A DNA stretch of 21,558 nucleotides from JBCAWW01 sp039024315 (GCA_039024315.1 JBCCQN010000139.1:1-21558); one strand, 5' to 3'; shown: positions 1 to 7,998, numbered from the stretch's first letter. The notes: generated by a model from the letters alone, not told the origin. Numbers and translations are program-made.

Positions 1-57
1 CAATTCAATCGCCGCAGTAAGCCCTGTTGGACCTGCACCTACAATCAGCACTTTCAT
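1..57 (-). CDS. FAD-dependent monooxygenase/oxidoreductase, N-terminal fragment
   Basis: Only the first 19 codons are inside the window; the gene runs off the left edge. The reverse strand starts with ATG at 57 and reads MKVLIVGAGPTGLTAAIEL. This is a beta strand followed by the GxGxxG-type dinucleotide-binding turn of a Rossmann fold. The exact form GAGPTGLTAAIEL is typical of the FAD site of PheA/TfdB- and UbiH-like aromatic-ring monooxygenases. The family is known to use FAD and NAD(P)H to hydroxylate small, often aromatic, substrates, but nothing visible here shows the substrate. A different FAD oxidoreductase with the same nucleotide fold cannot be excluded. Confidence 0.75.
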   Translation of the reverse strand, partial: MKVLIVGAGPTGLTAAIEL

Positions 58-106
58 GGTTTTGGACTCTTAGTTAGATCTGAAAATGACTTATTGGTCA
101 TAAAAT

Positions 107-137
107 GACTCAAGGTTCATTGATTGACCTTTGAGTC
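107..137 (-). terminator. Hairpin downstream of the small membrane-protein frame
   Basis: GACTCAAGG at 107-115 and CCTTTGAGTC at 128-137 are inverted repeats with one bulged base and a 12-nt loop. On the minus strand the hairpin starts right after the tandem stop codons TAG TAG (142-137) of the extended small ORF and is followed by the weak T-rich stretch ATTTTATG. It could end that transcript before the monooxygenase gene starts at 57. The U-tract is poor, so it could equally be a leader element of the monooxygenase. Confidence 0.35.
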
Positions 138-139
138 TA

Positions 140-271
140 CTAATGCGCGGATATCTCATCTTGAATATCATCTTGTGGTGATTGTAGATCGATCTCAACT
201 ATTTGGCTGGTTGGTGGCCGTTGCTGTGTTAAATTCACGGGATTAAGATCTAAGCTTTGAATTGTTGGTGG
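140..271 (-). other. Open frame downstream of an in-frame TAG (possible original C-terminus of the small protein)
   Basis: After the TAG at 274-272 the same minus-strand frame stays open for another 43 codons and ends at TAG 142-140. The continuation is rich in Pro, Gln and acidic residues. It contains VEIDLQSPQ, which echoes the PVEIDL just before the internal TAG, so the two halves look like one low-complexity acidic tail. A CAG-to-TAG transition would explain the stop. The segment has no good start codon of its own. It is either the untranslated remnant of a longer 92-codon gene, a product of stop readthrough, or chance. Confidence 0.35.
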
Positions 272-418
272 CTATAGATCTATTTCTACGGGTGTGCTTG
301 GTTGGAGGTTCGGGTCATCTGGTTTGGTTGAAGTTTCGCTGCCTTTGCTCGCGCTAAAAATGACCCAAAGTAGGATGGGTAAACTGATCAGGATCAGCCA
401 GCGTAGTAGTCCATTCAT
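272..418 (-). CDS. Small single-pass membrane protein, unknown function (48 aa)
   Basis: The family is not recognised. The frame starts at ATG 418 and stops at TAG 274-272. Residues 4-23 are a strong hydrophobic helix (LLRWLILISLPILLWVIF) with one Arg near the start. Residues 24-48 are a polar, Ser/Thr/Pro/Asp-rich tail ending in PVEIDL. This is the layout of a small membrane-anchored protein. The frame continues in phase past the stop for 43 codons with a similar composition, so the gene may be truncated by a point mutation. It lies between the end of the histidine kinase gene and the start of the monooxygenase, all on the same strand. A non-coding origin is possible because the ORF is short. 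Confidence 0.5.
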   Translation of the reverse strand: MNGLLRWLILISLPILLWVIFSASKGSETSTKPDDPNLQPSTPVEIDL

Positions 419-711
419 AGATTTTGAGTACTAAGACGAAAGTAGATAGCAAGAAGGCAGATAAAGGCAATGAGCTCGCAATGCGGTACTATCTACTTTC
501 CATCAATTACTTAAGATACGGGAATTTGAGTGCTTTTAAAAAGAGCGTAGTTTGGGACCGGTACCGCTTTTTAGCATTATTGAAGGGCTGATTTATTGAA
601 TTTTTGAATAAAAAAAAGACACTTTATGCATTCTCTAATTCAACAATTCAACAATTCAACAATTCAACAATTCAACAATTCAACAATTCAACAATTCAAC
701 AATTCAACAAT
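419..711. other. Non-coding stretch between the kinase operon and the small membrane protein
   Basis: No credible gene is seen on either strand. Three structures stand out: a 12-bp inverted repeat (438-500), a 7-bp inverted repeat TAAAAAG/CTTTTTA (537-543 and 567-573) with GGTACC and ACCGGT in its loop, and the tandem 8-bp repeat that begins at 637. A run of eight A residues at 610-617 reads as a T-run on the minus strand, about 100 bp after the kinase stop, and may help end that transcript. No clear promoter was identified. Confidence 0.5.
438..500. repeat. 12-bp perfect inverted repeat with 39-bp spacer
   Basis: GAAAGTAGATAG at 438-449 is the exact reverse complement of CTATCTACTTTC at 489-500. 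It lies 20 bp upstream of the small membrane-protein start at 418 and about 210 bp after the kinase stop, all on the minus strand. It could be a long-loop hairpin in RNA, a paired protein-binding site, or the ends of a very small relic element. No transposase or target-site duplication is visible. Confidence 0.6.
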
Positions 712-715
712 TCAA
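637..715. repeat. Tandem 8-bp repeat (AATTCAAC), almost 10 copies
   Basis: From 637 the unit AATTCAAC repeats without error through 708, followed by a partial unit AATTCAA to 715. The array overlaps the last codon of the histidine kinase gene: its TGA stop (714-712) lies in the unit nearest the gene. Eight is not a multiple of three, but on the minus strand the TGA precedes nearly all the copies, so changes in copy number should not alter the protein. Such perfect short arrays commonly vary through slipped-strand replication. Confidence 0.95.
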
Positions 716-2040
716 ATCCAGATACTCACATTGGTACCTTGGCCTTCGACTGATTGTAATTCAAGGCTACCTTGGTGCATACGGACTATTTGCCTTGAGA
801 GGCTAAGTCCGATGCCAGAACCATTTTCTTTGGTGGTGAAGAAAGGGACAAAAATCTCTTCCATTTTATCTGCAGGGATTCCCGGCCCATTATCGACTAC
901 TTGTAAACAGAGTCGATTTTCAGCATCGCTAAAGGCCTTGAGTTGGATCTTTCCTTCTGTTGTTTCTTCTAGCGCATCAATGGCGTTTTTGATCAGATTG
1001 ATGAGGACTTGTTCTAAGAGGTGGGGATCGCCGCTAAAGCCTAGTTTATCGCCTCGTATTTCCTTTTCGAGGGTGATGAGACCTTTGTCTAGGGCGGGCT
1101 GCATGAGGGTTACGACTTCGTCGAACAATTCGTCGACCACAATTTCTTGAAAATGTGGGGGAGGAATTCTGGTGAGCGTACGATAGGTTTCTGTAAAACT
1201 AAGTAACCCCTCGCTGCGTCGCTCTATAACCGCTATAGACTTACGGAGCTTATCGAGATTGTTGCTTTTGAGCTCTTCTTTGCCTTCGAGTAGCTTTTGG
1301 ATGGTCGCACTCAGCGAACTGATAGGGGCAACTGAATTCATGATCTCATGAGTGAGGATGCGAATTAGTTTCTGCCAAGCGTTCAACTCCTGCGCTTCCA
1401 GTTCGGTTTGGATGTTTTGAAAGGAGATTAAACGTACGGCTTCTCCTTGCATGACAATCTCCGCGCATTGGATAGAGAGGTGGAGCAGTTTGTTTTGGAG
1501 ATTAATCTTGAGTAGTTCGCGTTGTCCATTGGCTAAGTCTTTTACTAGGTCCCATAGCTTTTCGTCGATCTTTTGCAGGCTATCAAATTTGACGAGATAG
1601 GACTTGTGTAATAGCTTTTGTAGGGCCTGATTCATTAATATGACTTCTCCCTCACTATTGACACAGAGGATACCGATGTCAATATGCTTGACCAAAGTCT
1701 GCAAAAACTGATGGTTGGCCTCTTTTTCGGCGCGTACATCTAGAAATTTTTGATTGACTGCATTAAAGCCGTCATAGAGTTCAGCGAAGCTGCCTCCCTT
1801 AGCCTGAGGGCTCGGGTTAAGGGTAAAGTCGTTGTATTTAACAGCGCTAAAGAAGCGCGCGAGATCGCGATTGGTTTTCTCAACGTAGCGGATCAAGGCA
1901 AAAATACTATAACCTAGGCCGAGGGCGATCAACCCAGTGAGATAATACTGCTCCGCTTGCCAACTTAGCAGGATAAGGCTGAGCAAAATCAGCAGTAAGC
2001 CTACCCAAAGCAACACACGTAATCGGAAATTCTTTAGCAT
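712..2040 (-). CDS. NtrB-like sensor histidine kinase with two membrane helices
   Basis: This 442-aa kinase should autophosphorylate and pass phosphate to the regulator encoded just upstream. Two hydrophobic helices at about 9-27 and 34-51 are separated by only six or seven residues, so there is almost no periplasmic sensor domain. A PAS-like segment follows at about 107-210 (DIGILCVNSEGEVILMNQAL). The dimerisation H-box has His231 in LTHEIMNSVAPI. The ATP-binding domain shows the N-box (LINLIKNAIDAL, Asn352), DNGPGIP (383-389), the F-box FVPFFTTK (397-404) and GSGIGL (407-412). All key residues are present and the length is normal. Its ATG overlaps the regulator stop in TAATG, which suggests translational coupling. 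The signal is unknown; the topology suggests sensing within the membrane or by the PAS domain. Confidence 0.93.
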   Translation of the reverse strand: MLKNFRLRVLLWVGLLLILLSLILLSWQAEQYYLTGLIALGLGYSIFALIRYVEKTNRDLARFFSAVKYNDFTLNPSPQAKGGSFAELYDGFNAVNQKFLDVRAEKEANHQFLQTLVKHIDIGILCVNSEGEVILMNQALQKLLHKSYLVKFDSLQKIDEKLWDLVKDLANGQRELLKINLQNKLLHLSIQCAEIVMQGEAVRLISFQNIQTELEAQELNAWQKLIRILTHEIMNSVAPISSLSATIQKLLEGKEELKSNNLDKLRKSIAVIERRSEGLLSFTETYRTLTRIPPPHFQEIVVDELFDEVVTLMQPALDKGLITLEKEIRGDKLGFSGDPHLLEQVLINLIKNAIDALEETTEGKIQLKAFSDAENRLCLQVVDNGPGIPADKMEEIFVPFFTTKENGSGIGLSLSRQIVRMHQGSLELQSVEGQGTNVSIWI

Positions 2041-3413
2041 TAGAGTCCGTATTTTTCCATCCGACGATAGAGGGTAGCGCGCGTAAGGCCAAGTTCTTCG
2101 GCCGCGCGAGATATATTACCTGCATGTTTGGTCATCACTTTGCGGATGGCCCAGCGCTCAATCTCCTCGAGATTATAAGTATCTAGGCTCGCCTGATCCA
2201 AACTATGTTCATCTCCTGATTGTAGGATAAAATCTGTCATCAACAGCTGGGGGCCTTCACTCAAGATCACCGCCCGCTCTATGGCGTGGCGAAGTTCTCT
2301 GATATTACCTGGCCAATTGTAGCGCTGCAGCTGTTGTAAGGTCTCTTTGCTTATCTGTAGCTCTGTTTTTTGGTATTTACGCTTGAAGATATCAAGAAAG
2401 TAGTTGACCAATAAGGGTATATCGGATAAGCGTTCTCGCAGAGGAGGAAGATGAATTTCCACGGTATTGATGCGATAGAGCAAGTCTTGCCTAAAGCGTT
2501 TTTCTTTGACCATTTCGGTCAATGGCATATTAGTAGCGCAAACGAGGCGGATGTCCACGGAGATCATTTCGTGAGAACCGACTCGGTTGATCATACGGTT
2601 TTGTAGAGCCGAGAGCAGCTTTGCTTGCAAAGGCATGGCGAGATTGCCGATTTCGTCAAGGAAAAGCGTTCCGCCGGAGGCGACCTCAAAACGACCCATC
2701 CTATTCTCGCGAGCGTCGGTAAAGGCTCCTTTTTTATGACCAAAGAGCTCTGATTCAAATAAGGTTTCGGGGATGGCACCAAGATCGACCTTGACGAAGC
2801 TAGATTGCTGACGAGCGGATTGTTGGTGAATGGCTCGTGCGACTAACTCTTTGCCAGTACCATTTTCACCGAGTATGAGCACATTGGCGTCAGTGAGGGC
2901 AACTTTTTCAATCAATCGAAAGACCTGCTGCATGCCTGGCGACTGCCCAATCATCTCATGTGAAGGCTGATTGCTGACTTGGATTAGAGTTCTCTGCTTG
3001 TCCTCTAGCTTGGCGATGGCCTTTTTGGATTGGCTGAGTTGGAAGGCAGATAATATGGTCGCTAACAGCTTTTCATTGCGCCAAGGTTTTTCTATAAAAT
3101 CTACCGCTCCTCTCTTTACGGCATCCACTGCCGTTGCCACATCCGCATAGGCAGTCATCATGATCACACTCGCTTGAGGCGCAAGCTCGCGAATTTTACT
3201 CAACCATTTTAGGCCAGCCTCTCCACTGGTCTCTCCCTTCTTAAAATTCATGTCAAGCATGATGAGGTCATAAGACTGGGCTTCAAGTCTAGTGGGTAGT
3301 TGAGTGGGACGGGATTCGGTGTCAACGGTCTCAAAATAGATGGACAAAAACATTTGCAAACTGAGCAGGATGTCTTCTTCATCATCGACGATCAGGATAT
3401 TGCCTTGTTCCAT
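2040..3413 (-). CDS. Sigma-54-dependent response regulator (NtrC family)
   Basis: This 457-aa regulator has the standard receiver, AAA+ and Fis-HTH layout. Receiver: acidic pocket Asp10/Asp11, phospho-acceptor Asp54 (LIMLDMNF), Thr87 and Lys109. AAA+ domain: Walker A GENGTGKE (182-189), the sigma-54 contact loop GAFTDA (229-234; enterobacterial NtrC has GAFTGA), Walker B LFLDEIG (250-256), and the arginine-rich LLYRINTVEIHLPPLRER segment. DNA binding: Fis-type helix-turn-helix at about 415-457, ending AAEELGLTRATLYRRMEKYGL. When phosphorylated it should oligomerise and drive sigma-54 promoter opening. It is the first gene of a two-gene operon with the kinase and lies divergent to the efflux operon, its most likely target (inference from position). 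Confidence 0.95.
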   Translation of the reverse strand: MEQGNILIVDDEEDILLSLQMFLSIYFETVDTESRPTQLPTRLEAQSYDLIMLDMNFKKGETSGEAGLKWLSKIRELAPQASVIMMTAYADVATAVDAVKRGAVDFIEKPWRNEKLLATILSAFQLSQSKKAIAKLEDKQRTLIQVSNQPSHEMIGQSPGMQQVFRLIEKVALTDANVLILGENGTGKELVARAIHQQSARQQSSFVKVDLGAIPETLFESELFGHKKGAFTDARENRMGRFEVASGGTLFLDEIGNLAMPLQAKLLSALQNRMINRVGSHEMISVDIRLVCATNMPLTEMVKEKRFRQDLLYRINTVEIHLPPLRERLSDIPLLVNYFLDIFKRKYQKTELQISKETLQQLQRYNWPGNIRELRHAIERAVILSEGPQLLMTDFILQSGDEHSLDQASLDTYNLEEIERWAIRKVMTKHAGNISRAAEELGLTRATLYRRMEKYGL

Positions 3414-3524
3414 AATTGCTTACTAGGTGACCGAATTTATACAATCTGCTGTTCACTTCTAAACAAAATGTTGCTTCATTTTTGAACGCTTGGGGGCTAA
3501 GTGTTTATAAGCCAGTGCTTTATG

Positions 3525-3548
3525 CTTTGTGGCACAAAGATTCGAATC
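3525..3548 (+). promoter_or_regulatory. Two touching palindromes with a near-match to a sigma-54 promoter
   Basis: The 169-bp divergent gap between the regulator (start 3413) and the adaptor (start 3583) contains CTTTGTGGCACAAAG (3525-3539), a 7-bp inverted repeat around one central base, abutting the perfect palindrome GATTCGAATC (3539-3548). Within these, TGGCAC at 3530-3535 matches the sigma-54 -24 element, and TTCGA follows after five bases where TTGCA would be expected. The -12 dinucleotide is CG instead of GC, which weakens the case. The position, about 35 bp before the adaptor ATG, suits a promoter or operator for the plus-strand operon. Confidence 0.35.
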
Positions 3549-3582
3549 ATTATGGCATACAGCCAATTAAAAAAGAAACATT

Positions 3583-4836
3583 ATGGGAATGGATGAACGA
3601 ATAGAAAAGAAGAAATGGTCGGTCAAAAGGATCGGTTGGATTTCCGTTTTAGCAATCACTGCTGCGGTATTTCTCACGGCGATCTATCGTGATACCGGCA
3701 AGTCTCGCCTCAATGTGGAGAAAGCGCGTCTTTTAACTGATACCATCGAAACTGCCGTCTTTAAGGAGTTTATTACCATCTTCGGGACCGTCGAGCCTAA
3801 AAAGACGGTTTATCTCGATGCGATTGAAAGCGGTAAGATCGAAGAAATATTTGTTGAGGATGGCGCGATGGTCGAGCGAGGCCAAGCCATCATGCGGCTG
3901 ACGAACTTGGACCTACAGCTAGAAGTACTCAATCAGGAAGCACAAATCGTTGATCAGATCAACACCATCCGCTATCAGGGGATTGTGCAGGAGCAACAGA
4001 GTTTATCGTTGCGCGAACAAGCGCTAGACGTCACTTTTCGTATCGATTTGCTCTCTAAGCGCACGGAGCGTAACCGCTTACTCTATCAAGATAGCATCAT
4101 CCCGCAAGTAGAGTACGAAGAGACCCAAGACGAATACGAGCATCTGCTGCGCCGCAGAGAGTTGCTCAATATGACGATCAAGAAGGATTCTCTCTCGCAG
4201 GTATTACAAACCAAGCAGATGGAAACCTCAGTAGACCTCATGCGGAGGAACCTTGAATTTGCGAAAAACAGTCTTGACAATTTGGTGATCAAAGCTCCCA
4301 TCAACGGCCAACTTTCGGCCTTTGATTCGGAGATTGGTGAACTGATCAGTCAGGGTAATCGCGTGGCGCAGATTGATGTGTTGGAAGACTATAAGATTCG
4401 GGCGCGAGTAGATGAATTTTACATCTCTCGCATCTTCCCCAATCAGCAAGGTTCCTTTACGCTAGACGACAAAGACTATCAATTACGCATTAAAAAAATC
4501 TATCCAGATGTACAAAATGGAGCATTTGAAGTCGATTTGGTATTTGTGGGCGATCGTCCTGAAAACATTAAGCGTGGGCAGACGATCTCGCTTAAGCTAT
4601 CTCTCAGCGATGATACGCAGGCAATGCTGATCGCTAAAGGCGGATTTTTCCAAAGTACAGGTGGCAATTGGGTGTACGTCTTAGGTGCTGATGGCATCGC
4701 GAGAAGACGAGAAATCCGCTTGGGCCGCCAAAATCCGAATCATTTCGAGGTGTTAGAAGGGCTTTCCAATGGGGAAACGGTCATCATCTCTAGCTACGAT
4801 ACTTATGGCGAGAAAGAAGAACTCGTCCTGCAATAA
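3583..4836 (+). CDS. Periplasmic adaptor (membrane-fusion protein) of a MacAB-TolC-like exporter
   Basis: This 417-aa HlyD/MacA-type adaptor should bridge inner-membrane permeases and the outer-membrane duct. It has one N-terminal membrane anchor (about 16-35) and no lipobox. A first lipoyl half-motif follows at about 74-108 (TVYLDAIESGKIEEIFVEDG), then a charged, Gln/Glu-rich alpha-helical hairpin (109-231), a second lipoyl half (232-266, LVIKAPINGQLSAFDSEIGELI), a beta-barrel (about 267-345) and a membrane-proximal domain (346-417). Length and order are normal for the family. It is the first gene of the plus-strand operon, 30 bp before ATPase 1, and the only adaptor in the window. It therefore probably serves all the permeases. 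An RND adaptor is less likely because no RND pump gene is present. Confidence 0.92.
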   Translation: MGMDERIEKKKWSVKRIGWISVLAITAAVFLTAIYRDTGKSRLNVEKARLLTDTIETAVFKEFITIFGTVEPKKTVYLDAIESGKIEEIFVEDGAMVERGQAIMRLTNLDLQLEVLNQEAQIVDQINTIRYQGIVQEQQSLSLREQALDVTFRIDLLSKRTERNRLLYQDSIIPQVEYEETQDEYEHLLRRRELLNMTIKKDSLSQVLQTKQMETSVDLMRRNLEFAKNSLDNLVIKAPINGQLSAFDSEIGELISQGNRVAQIDVLEDYKIRARVDEFYISRIFPNQQGSFTLDDKDYQLRIKKIYPDVQNGAFEVDLVFVGDRPENIKRGQTISLKLSLSDDTQAMLIAKGGFFQSTGGNWVYVLGADGIARRREIRLGRQNPNHFEVLEGLSNGETVIISSYDTYGEKEELVLQ

Positions 4837-4866
4837 TCATCTCAAACCAGACAACAAAATAATAGC

Positions 4867-5556
4867 ATGATACAGACTAAAGCACTTACCAAAGTCTATC
4901 GCACTGACGAGGTCAAAACTACCGCCCTCAACCAGATTGATATCGAAATCAAAAAAGGAGAATTTGTCTCCATTATGGGGCCCTCAGGTTGTGGCAAATC
5001 GACCCTGCTCAACATCTTAGGTATGATTGATTCGCCTACTAGTGGTGAGCACCACTTTCTCGACTATGAGGTTTCCGGTTTCTCCGAACGCCAGCGCTCA
5101 AAAGTTCGCAAAGAGAACATAGGTTTTATCTTTCAGAGCTTCAATTTGATTGATGAATTGAGTGTCTTCGAAAATGTTGAATTGCCCCTAATCTATACCA
5201 AAGTGGGGGCCAAAGAACGCAAAGAGCGAGTAGAAGCCCAGCTCGAAAAACTAGGGATGATGCATCGTGCTAAGCACTTTCCCCAACAACTTTCGGGTGG
5301 GCAGCAACAGAGAGTGGCTGTGGCTCGGGCGGTAATCAATAACCCGCCATTGATCCTCGCGGATGAGCCGACGGGTAATCTTGATAGTGCTAGCGGTAAT
5401 GATGTAATGAAGACCTTGGTCCAACTCAACGATGCGGGGGCTACCATTATCATGGTTACGCACTCCCAGTACTGTGCAGAGTTTGGTGACCGTATCATAC
5501 GCCTATTGGACGGACAGGTAGTAACCGAAAATGCCGTCAGCAAACAAATGCTTTAA
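4867..5556 (+). CDS. ABC transporter ATPase 1 (MacB/LolD-type)
   Basis: This 229-aa stand-alone nucleotide-binding subunit has every catalytic motif intact: A-loop Tyr11, Walker A GPSGCGKST (38-46), Q-loop Gln90 in FIFQSFNLIDEL, signature LSGGQQQR (142-149), Walker B LILADEP with Asp166 and Glu167, D-loop NLDS (171-174) and H-loop His199. The motif context around FQSFNLI and SVFENVELPL is typical of the LolD/MacB/FtsE group, which powers FtsX-type permeases by mechanical coupling rather than by moving substrate across the inner membrane. It lies between the adaptor and permease 1 with gaps of 30 and 33 bp, so it is probably cotranscribed. It is the presumed main motor for permeases 1-3 and possibly permease 4. 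Confidence 0.95.
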   Translation: MIQTKALTKVYRTDEVKTTALNQIDIEIKKGEFVSIMGPSGCGKSTLLNILGMIDSPTSGEHHFLDYEVSGFSERQRSKVRKENIGFIFQSFNLIDELSVFENVELPLIYTKVGAKERKERVEAQLEKLGMMHRAKHFPQQLSGGQQQRVAVARAVINNPPLILADEPTGNLDSASGNDVMKTLVQLNDAGATIIMVTHSQYCAEFGDRIIRLLDGQVVTENAVSKQML

Positions 5557-5589
5557 TCTTTTGAAACACCACCCTTAAAACCTGATACC

Positions 5590-7998
5590 ATGTGGAGAAT
5601 GCAATTATTACTAAGCCTACGCCAACTCTTGAAATACAAAGGGACAAGTCTGATCAAATTATCAGGCTTGGTGTTAGGTATGAGTGCTTTCGTCTTAATG
5701 TGGGAGTATGTGGCCTTTGAGAGAGGTTTTAATCAAATGTTCCCCAAGGTAGAGCAAAGCTATCGCTTATTTTCCCAAGATAATTCTGATGGCTATTTGA
5801 TTGCTACCGGACATGGCGCTGCTTTGGCAGAACAATTTCCTCAAATCGAGAGCTACACGACGATTGTTCAAGGCATCGGGAATGGGGTATTTTCTACGAA
5901 GGACAAAAAGGTAGTCGTTCGCCAGCAAAATACGGCCTTTGTTGATCACGCTTTTTTGGACCTTTTTGACCTACAGTTAAGTTATGGGCTGTTGGATCTC
6001 AGCCGTCCTAAGACCATGGCCATCTCCGAAAAAGTCGCTTTCAAATATTTTGGTGAGCAGGATGCCGTCGGCCAGCAATTGCAGATTGACAATCAATTCG
6101 GACAAACGTTCTACGAAGTAGTAGCCGTCTATAAAGAGATGCCAGAAAATACAGATTTTCGCTATGATGTGCTCTTTGCCAATGCTACACTTCAGATCCC
6201 AGAATTGCGAGCTAATAACGATTGGGCCGATCCTCGTCAGTTTACTTACGACAACGCCTTTATCTTTTTTGAGTTGGCAGAAGGGGTAGATATCCCGCAA
6301 TTAGAAGCGCAGTTCAACGCTTGGACGGCGACATCATTAGCTGAAGCCAAAAAGGATCTCAAATTACAAGCCCTTAGCGATGTACACCTTGGGCGTTCAT
6401 TGAATGATAACTATCCTACTTTGGGAGACAGGAGTTGGGTGTTATTTTTGACTATTGCTGCCTTTTTGCTCCTTGCTATCGCTTGGGTCAACTATATCAA
6501 TCTCTCCACTGCCCAAGCTAGTGAACGAGCCAGAGAGGTAGGAATTCATAAAGTACTAGGAGCAGAGCGTCGTCAGTTGATCACCCAATATTTAGCTGAG
6601 ACTGCCATTTTAACCAGTCTCTCGATACTGTTAGCCTTAGTATTGGTGCCCTTGTTGCAACCTTTGTTCAATAGCTTATTGGATTTGCCTTTGGGACTAT
6701 CAGTTTTTGAAGGAACGATCTATCCTTATCTAGGCCTATTGGTTGCTATCTTGGGGGCGGTTCTTTCTGGCGGTTATGTAGCGCTAGTCTTGACGAGCTT
6801 TAAGCCAGTCAAAATACTGCAAGGACGCTTCAAAATGTCTCGTCGTAGCCTTTGGCTAAGAAAGGGCTTAGTGATTGGCCAGTTTACGATCGCCATTGCC
6901 TTTATTGCCAGCACGCTTATCCTTTTCCAACAGCTTGAATTCTTGCAGGACAAAGACCTAGGCGTTGCGCTAGAGCAAAGAATCGCCATCAAAGGCCCTT
7001 TTGTCAAAGGAGATGATTTTACTAAGCGGCAACAAAGCTTCCGAGAAGAAGTGCAGAAGCTCAGCTTTGTTAATTCTTTTACTGGCTCAGCCGCCATACC
7101 GGGGGAGTACTATAATTTCTCTTCCACAGATCTTAGGCGAACTGCAGAGGAACCAGGACAGAACGAAGAAGGATATGGGTTCATCTTTATAGACGAAAAC
7201 TACTTTGACTCCTTCGAAATCAACCTTCTCGCGGGACGCCCCTACAAAGCCCAAGAAGCCATAAGTGGCTGGGCGGCCAATAAAGTAATCCTCAACGAGG
7301 CGGCGAGAAAGCAGTTAGGTTTTGCTACTAACGAGGCAGCTGTAGGCGCAATGCTTACTTCCTTCGATGAGCAGCGTGAAGTAATCGGGGTTGTAGAAAA
7401 TTACCATCATCTTTCCCTTCGCTACGAAGTCGGTGCCATGGCGTTCTTACCCAGTCGAAATAGTGGCTTTTACACCATTAAGACTAGCTCGGAGGATCTT
7501 AGTCATAAGCTCACAACGCTAGAAGGCATTTATCAGAAAATTTTCCCTGGCAATCCCTTTCAATACGAATTCATGGATGAGAACTTTGGTCGTCTTTATG
7601 CAGAGGAGCAGCGTTCTGGCCGTTTGTTTTTTGCCTCGGCTAGCCTAACGATTCTTATCTCTGCCCTTGGCTTACTGGGCCTTGTGGCCTTTGTCGCACG
7701 CCAACGCACCAAAGAAATCGGTATCCGCAAAGTCTTAGGTGCCAGCGTGAGTTCTATCGTCAACCTACTTTTCAAAGGCTTTTTGCCCCTAATCATCATT
7801 GCCCTATTGATCTCTATCCCCATCGCTTGGTGGCTAATGTCCCAATGGCTACAAAACTTTGCCTATCAGGTAGATATCAAATGGTGGTTTTTTGCCCTCT
7901 CAGGCCTTCTCGCCATAATGATCGCCTTTATCACCGTCAGTATCCAGAGCCTACAGGTGGCTTTGGCCAATCCCATCGAAAGTTTAAGAAACGAATAA
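5590..7998 (+). CDS. FtsX/MacB-like ABC permease 1 (double permease, 802 aa)
   Basis: The chain contains two MacB-like halves in tandem. Half 1 has TM1 (about 21-41), a periplasmic MacB core domain (about 42-280) and TMs at about 282-304, 335-358 and 377-402. Half 2 has TM5 (about 425-447), a second periplasmic domain, and TMs at about 678-703, 731-752 and 765-786. The cytoplasmic coupling segments are EVGIHKVLGAERRQL (316-330) and EIGIRKVLGAS (about 709-719); the first has His where the paralogues have Arg. The C-terminus NPIESLRNE is shared with permeases 2 and 3. The ATG at 5590 is preferred because it places Arg11 in the same position as in all three paralogues. Its substrate is unknown. 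The permease 2 start lies 12 bp after the stop. Confidence 0.93.
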   Translation: MWRMQLLLSLRQLLKYKGTSLIKLSGLVLGMSAFVLMWEYVAFERGFNQMFPKVEQSYRLFSQDNSDGYLIATGHGAALAEQFPQIESYTTIVQGIGNGVFSTKDKKVVVRQQNTAFVDHAFLDLFDLQLSYGLLDLSRPKTMAISEKVAFKYFGEQDAVGQQLQIDNQFGQTFYEVVAVYKEMPENTDFRYDVLFANATLQIPELRANNDWADPRQFTYDNAFIFFELAEGVDIPQLEAQFNAWTATSLAEAKKDLKLQALSDVHLGRSLNDNYPTLGDRSWVLFLTIAAFLLLAIAWVNYINLSTAQASERAREVGIHKVLGAERRQLITQYLAETAILTSLSILLALVLVPLLQPLFNSLLDLPLGLSVFEGTIYPYLGLLVAILGAVLSGGYVALVLTSFKPVKILQGRFKMSRRSLWLRKGLVIGQFTIAIAFIASTLILFQQLEFLQDKDLGVALEQRIAIKGPFVKGDDFTKRQQSFREEVQKLSFVNSFTGSAAIPGEYYNFSSTDLRRTAEEPGQNEEGYGFIFIDENYFDSFEINLLAGRPYKAQEAISGWAANKVILNEAARKQLGFATNEAAVGAMLTSFDEQREVIGVVENYHHLSLRYEVGAMAFLPSRNSGFYTIKTSSEDLSHKLTTLEGIYQKIFPGNPFQYEFMDENFGRLYAEEQRSGRLFFASASLTILISALGLLGLVAFVARQRTKEIGIRKVLGASVSSIVNLLFKGFLPLIIIALLISIPIAWWLMSQWLQNFAYQVDIKWWFFALSGLLAIMIAFITVSIQSLQVALANPIESLRNE

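Noticed and set aside
637..715. Possible CRISPR array
   Set aside because: The unit is only 8 bp with no spacers and no cas genes nearby; it is a simple tandem repeat.
626..1150. Plus-strand ORF of 174 codons starting with QFNNSTIQ-type repeats
   Set aside because: It is the tandem 8-bp repeat read through, followed by the antisense of the histidine kinase catalytic domain. The kinase frame has full family motifs and this one has none.
3583..4836. Adaptor as part of an RND pump
   Set aside because: No RND gene is present; the operon continues with ABC ATPases and FtsX permeases, so a MacA-like role is favoured.
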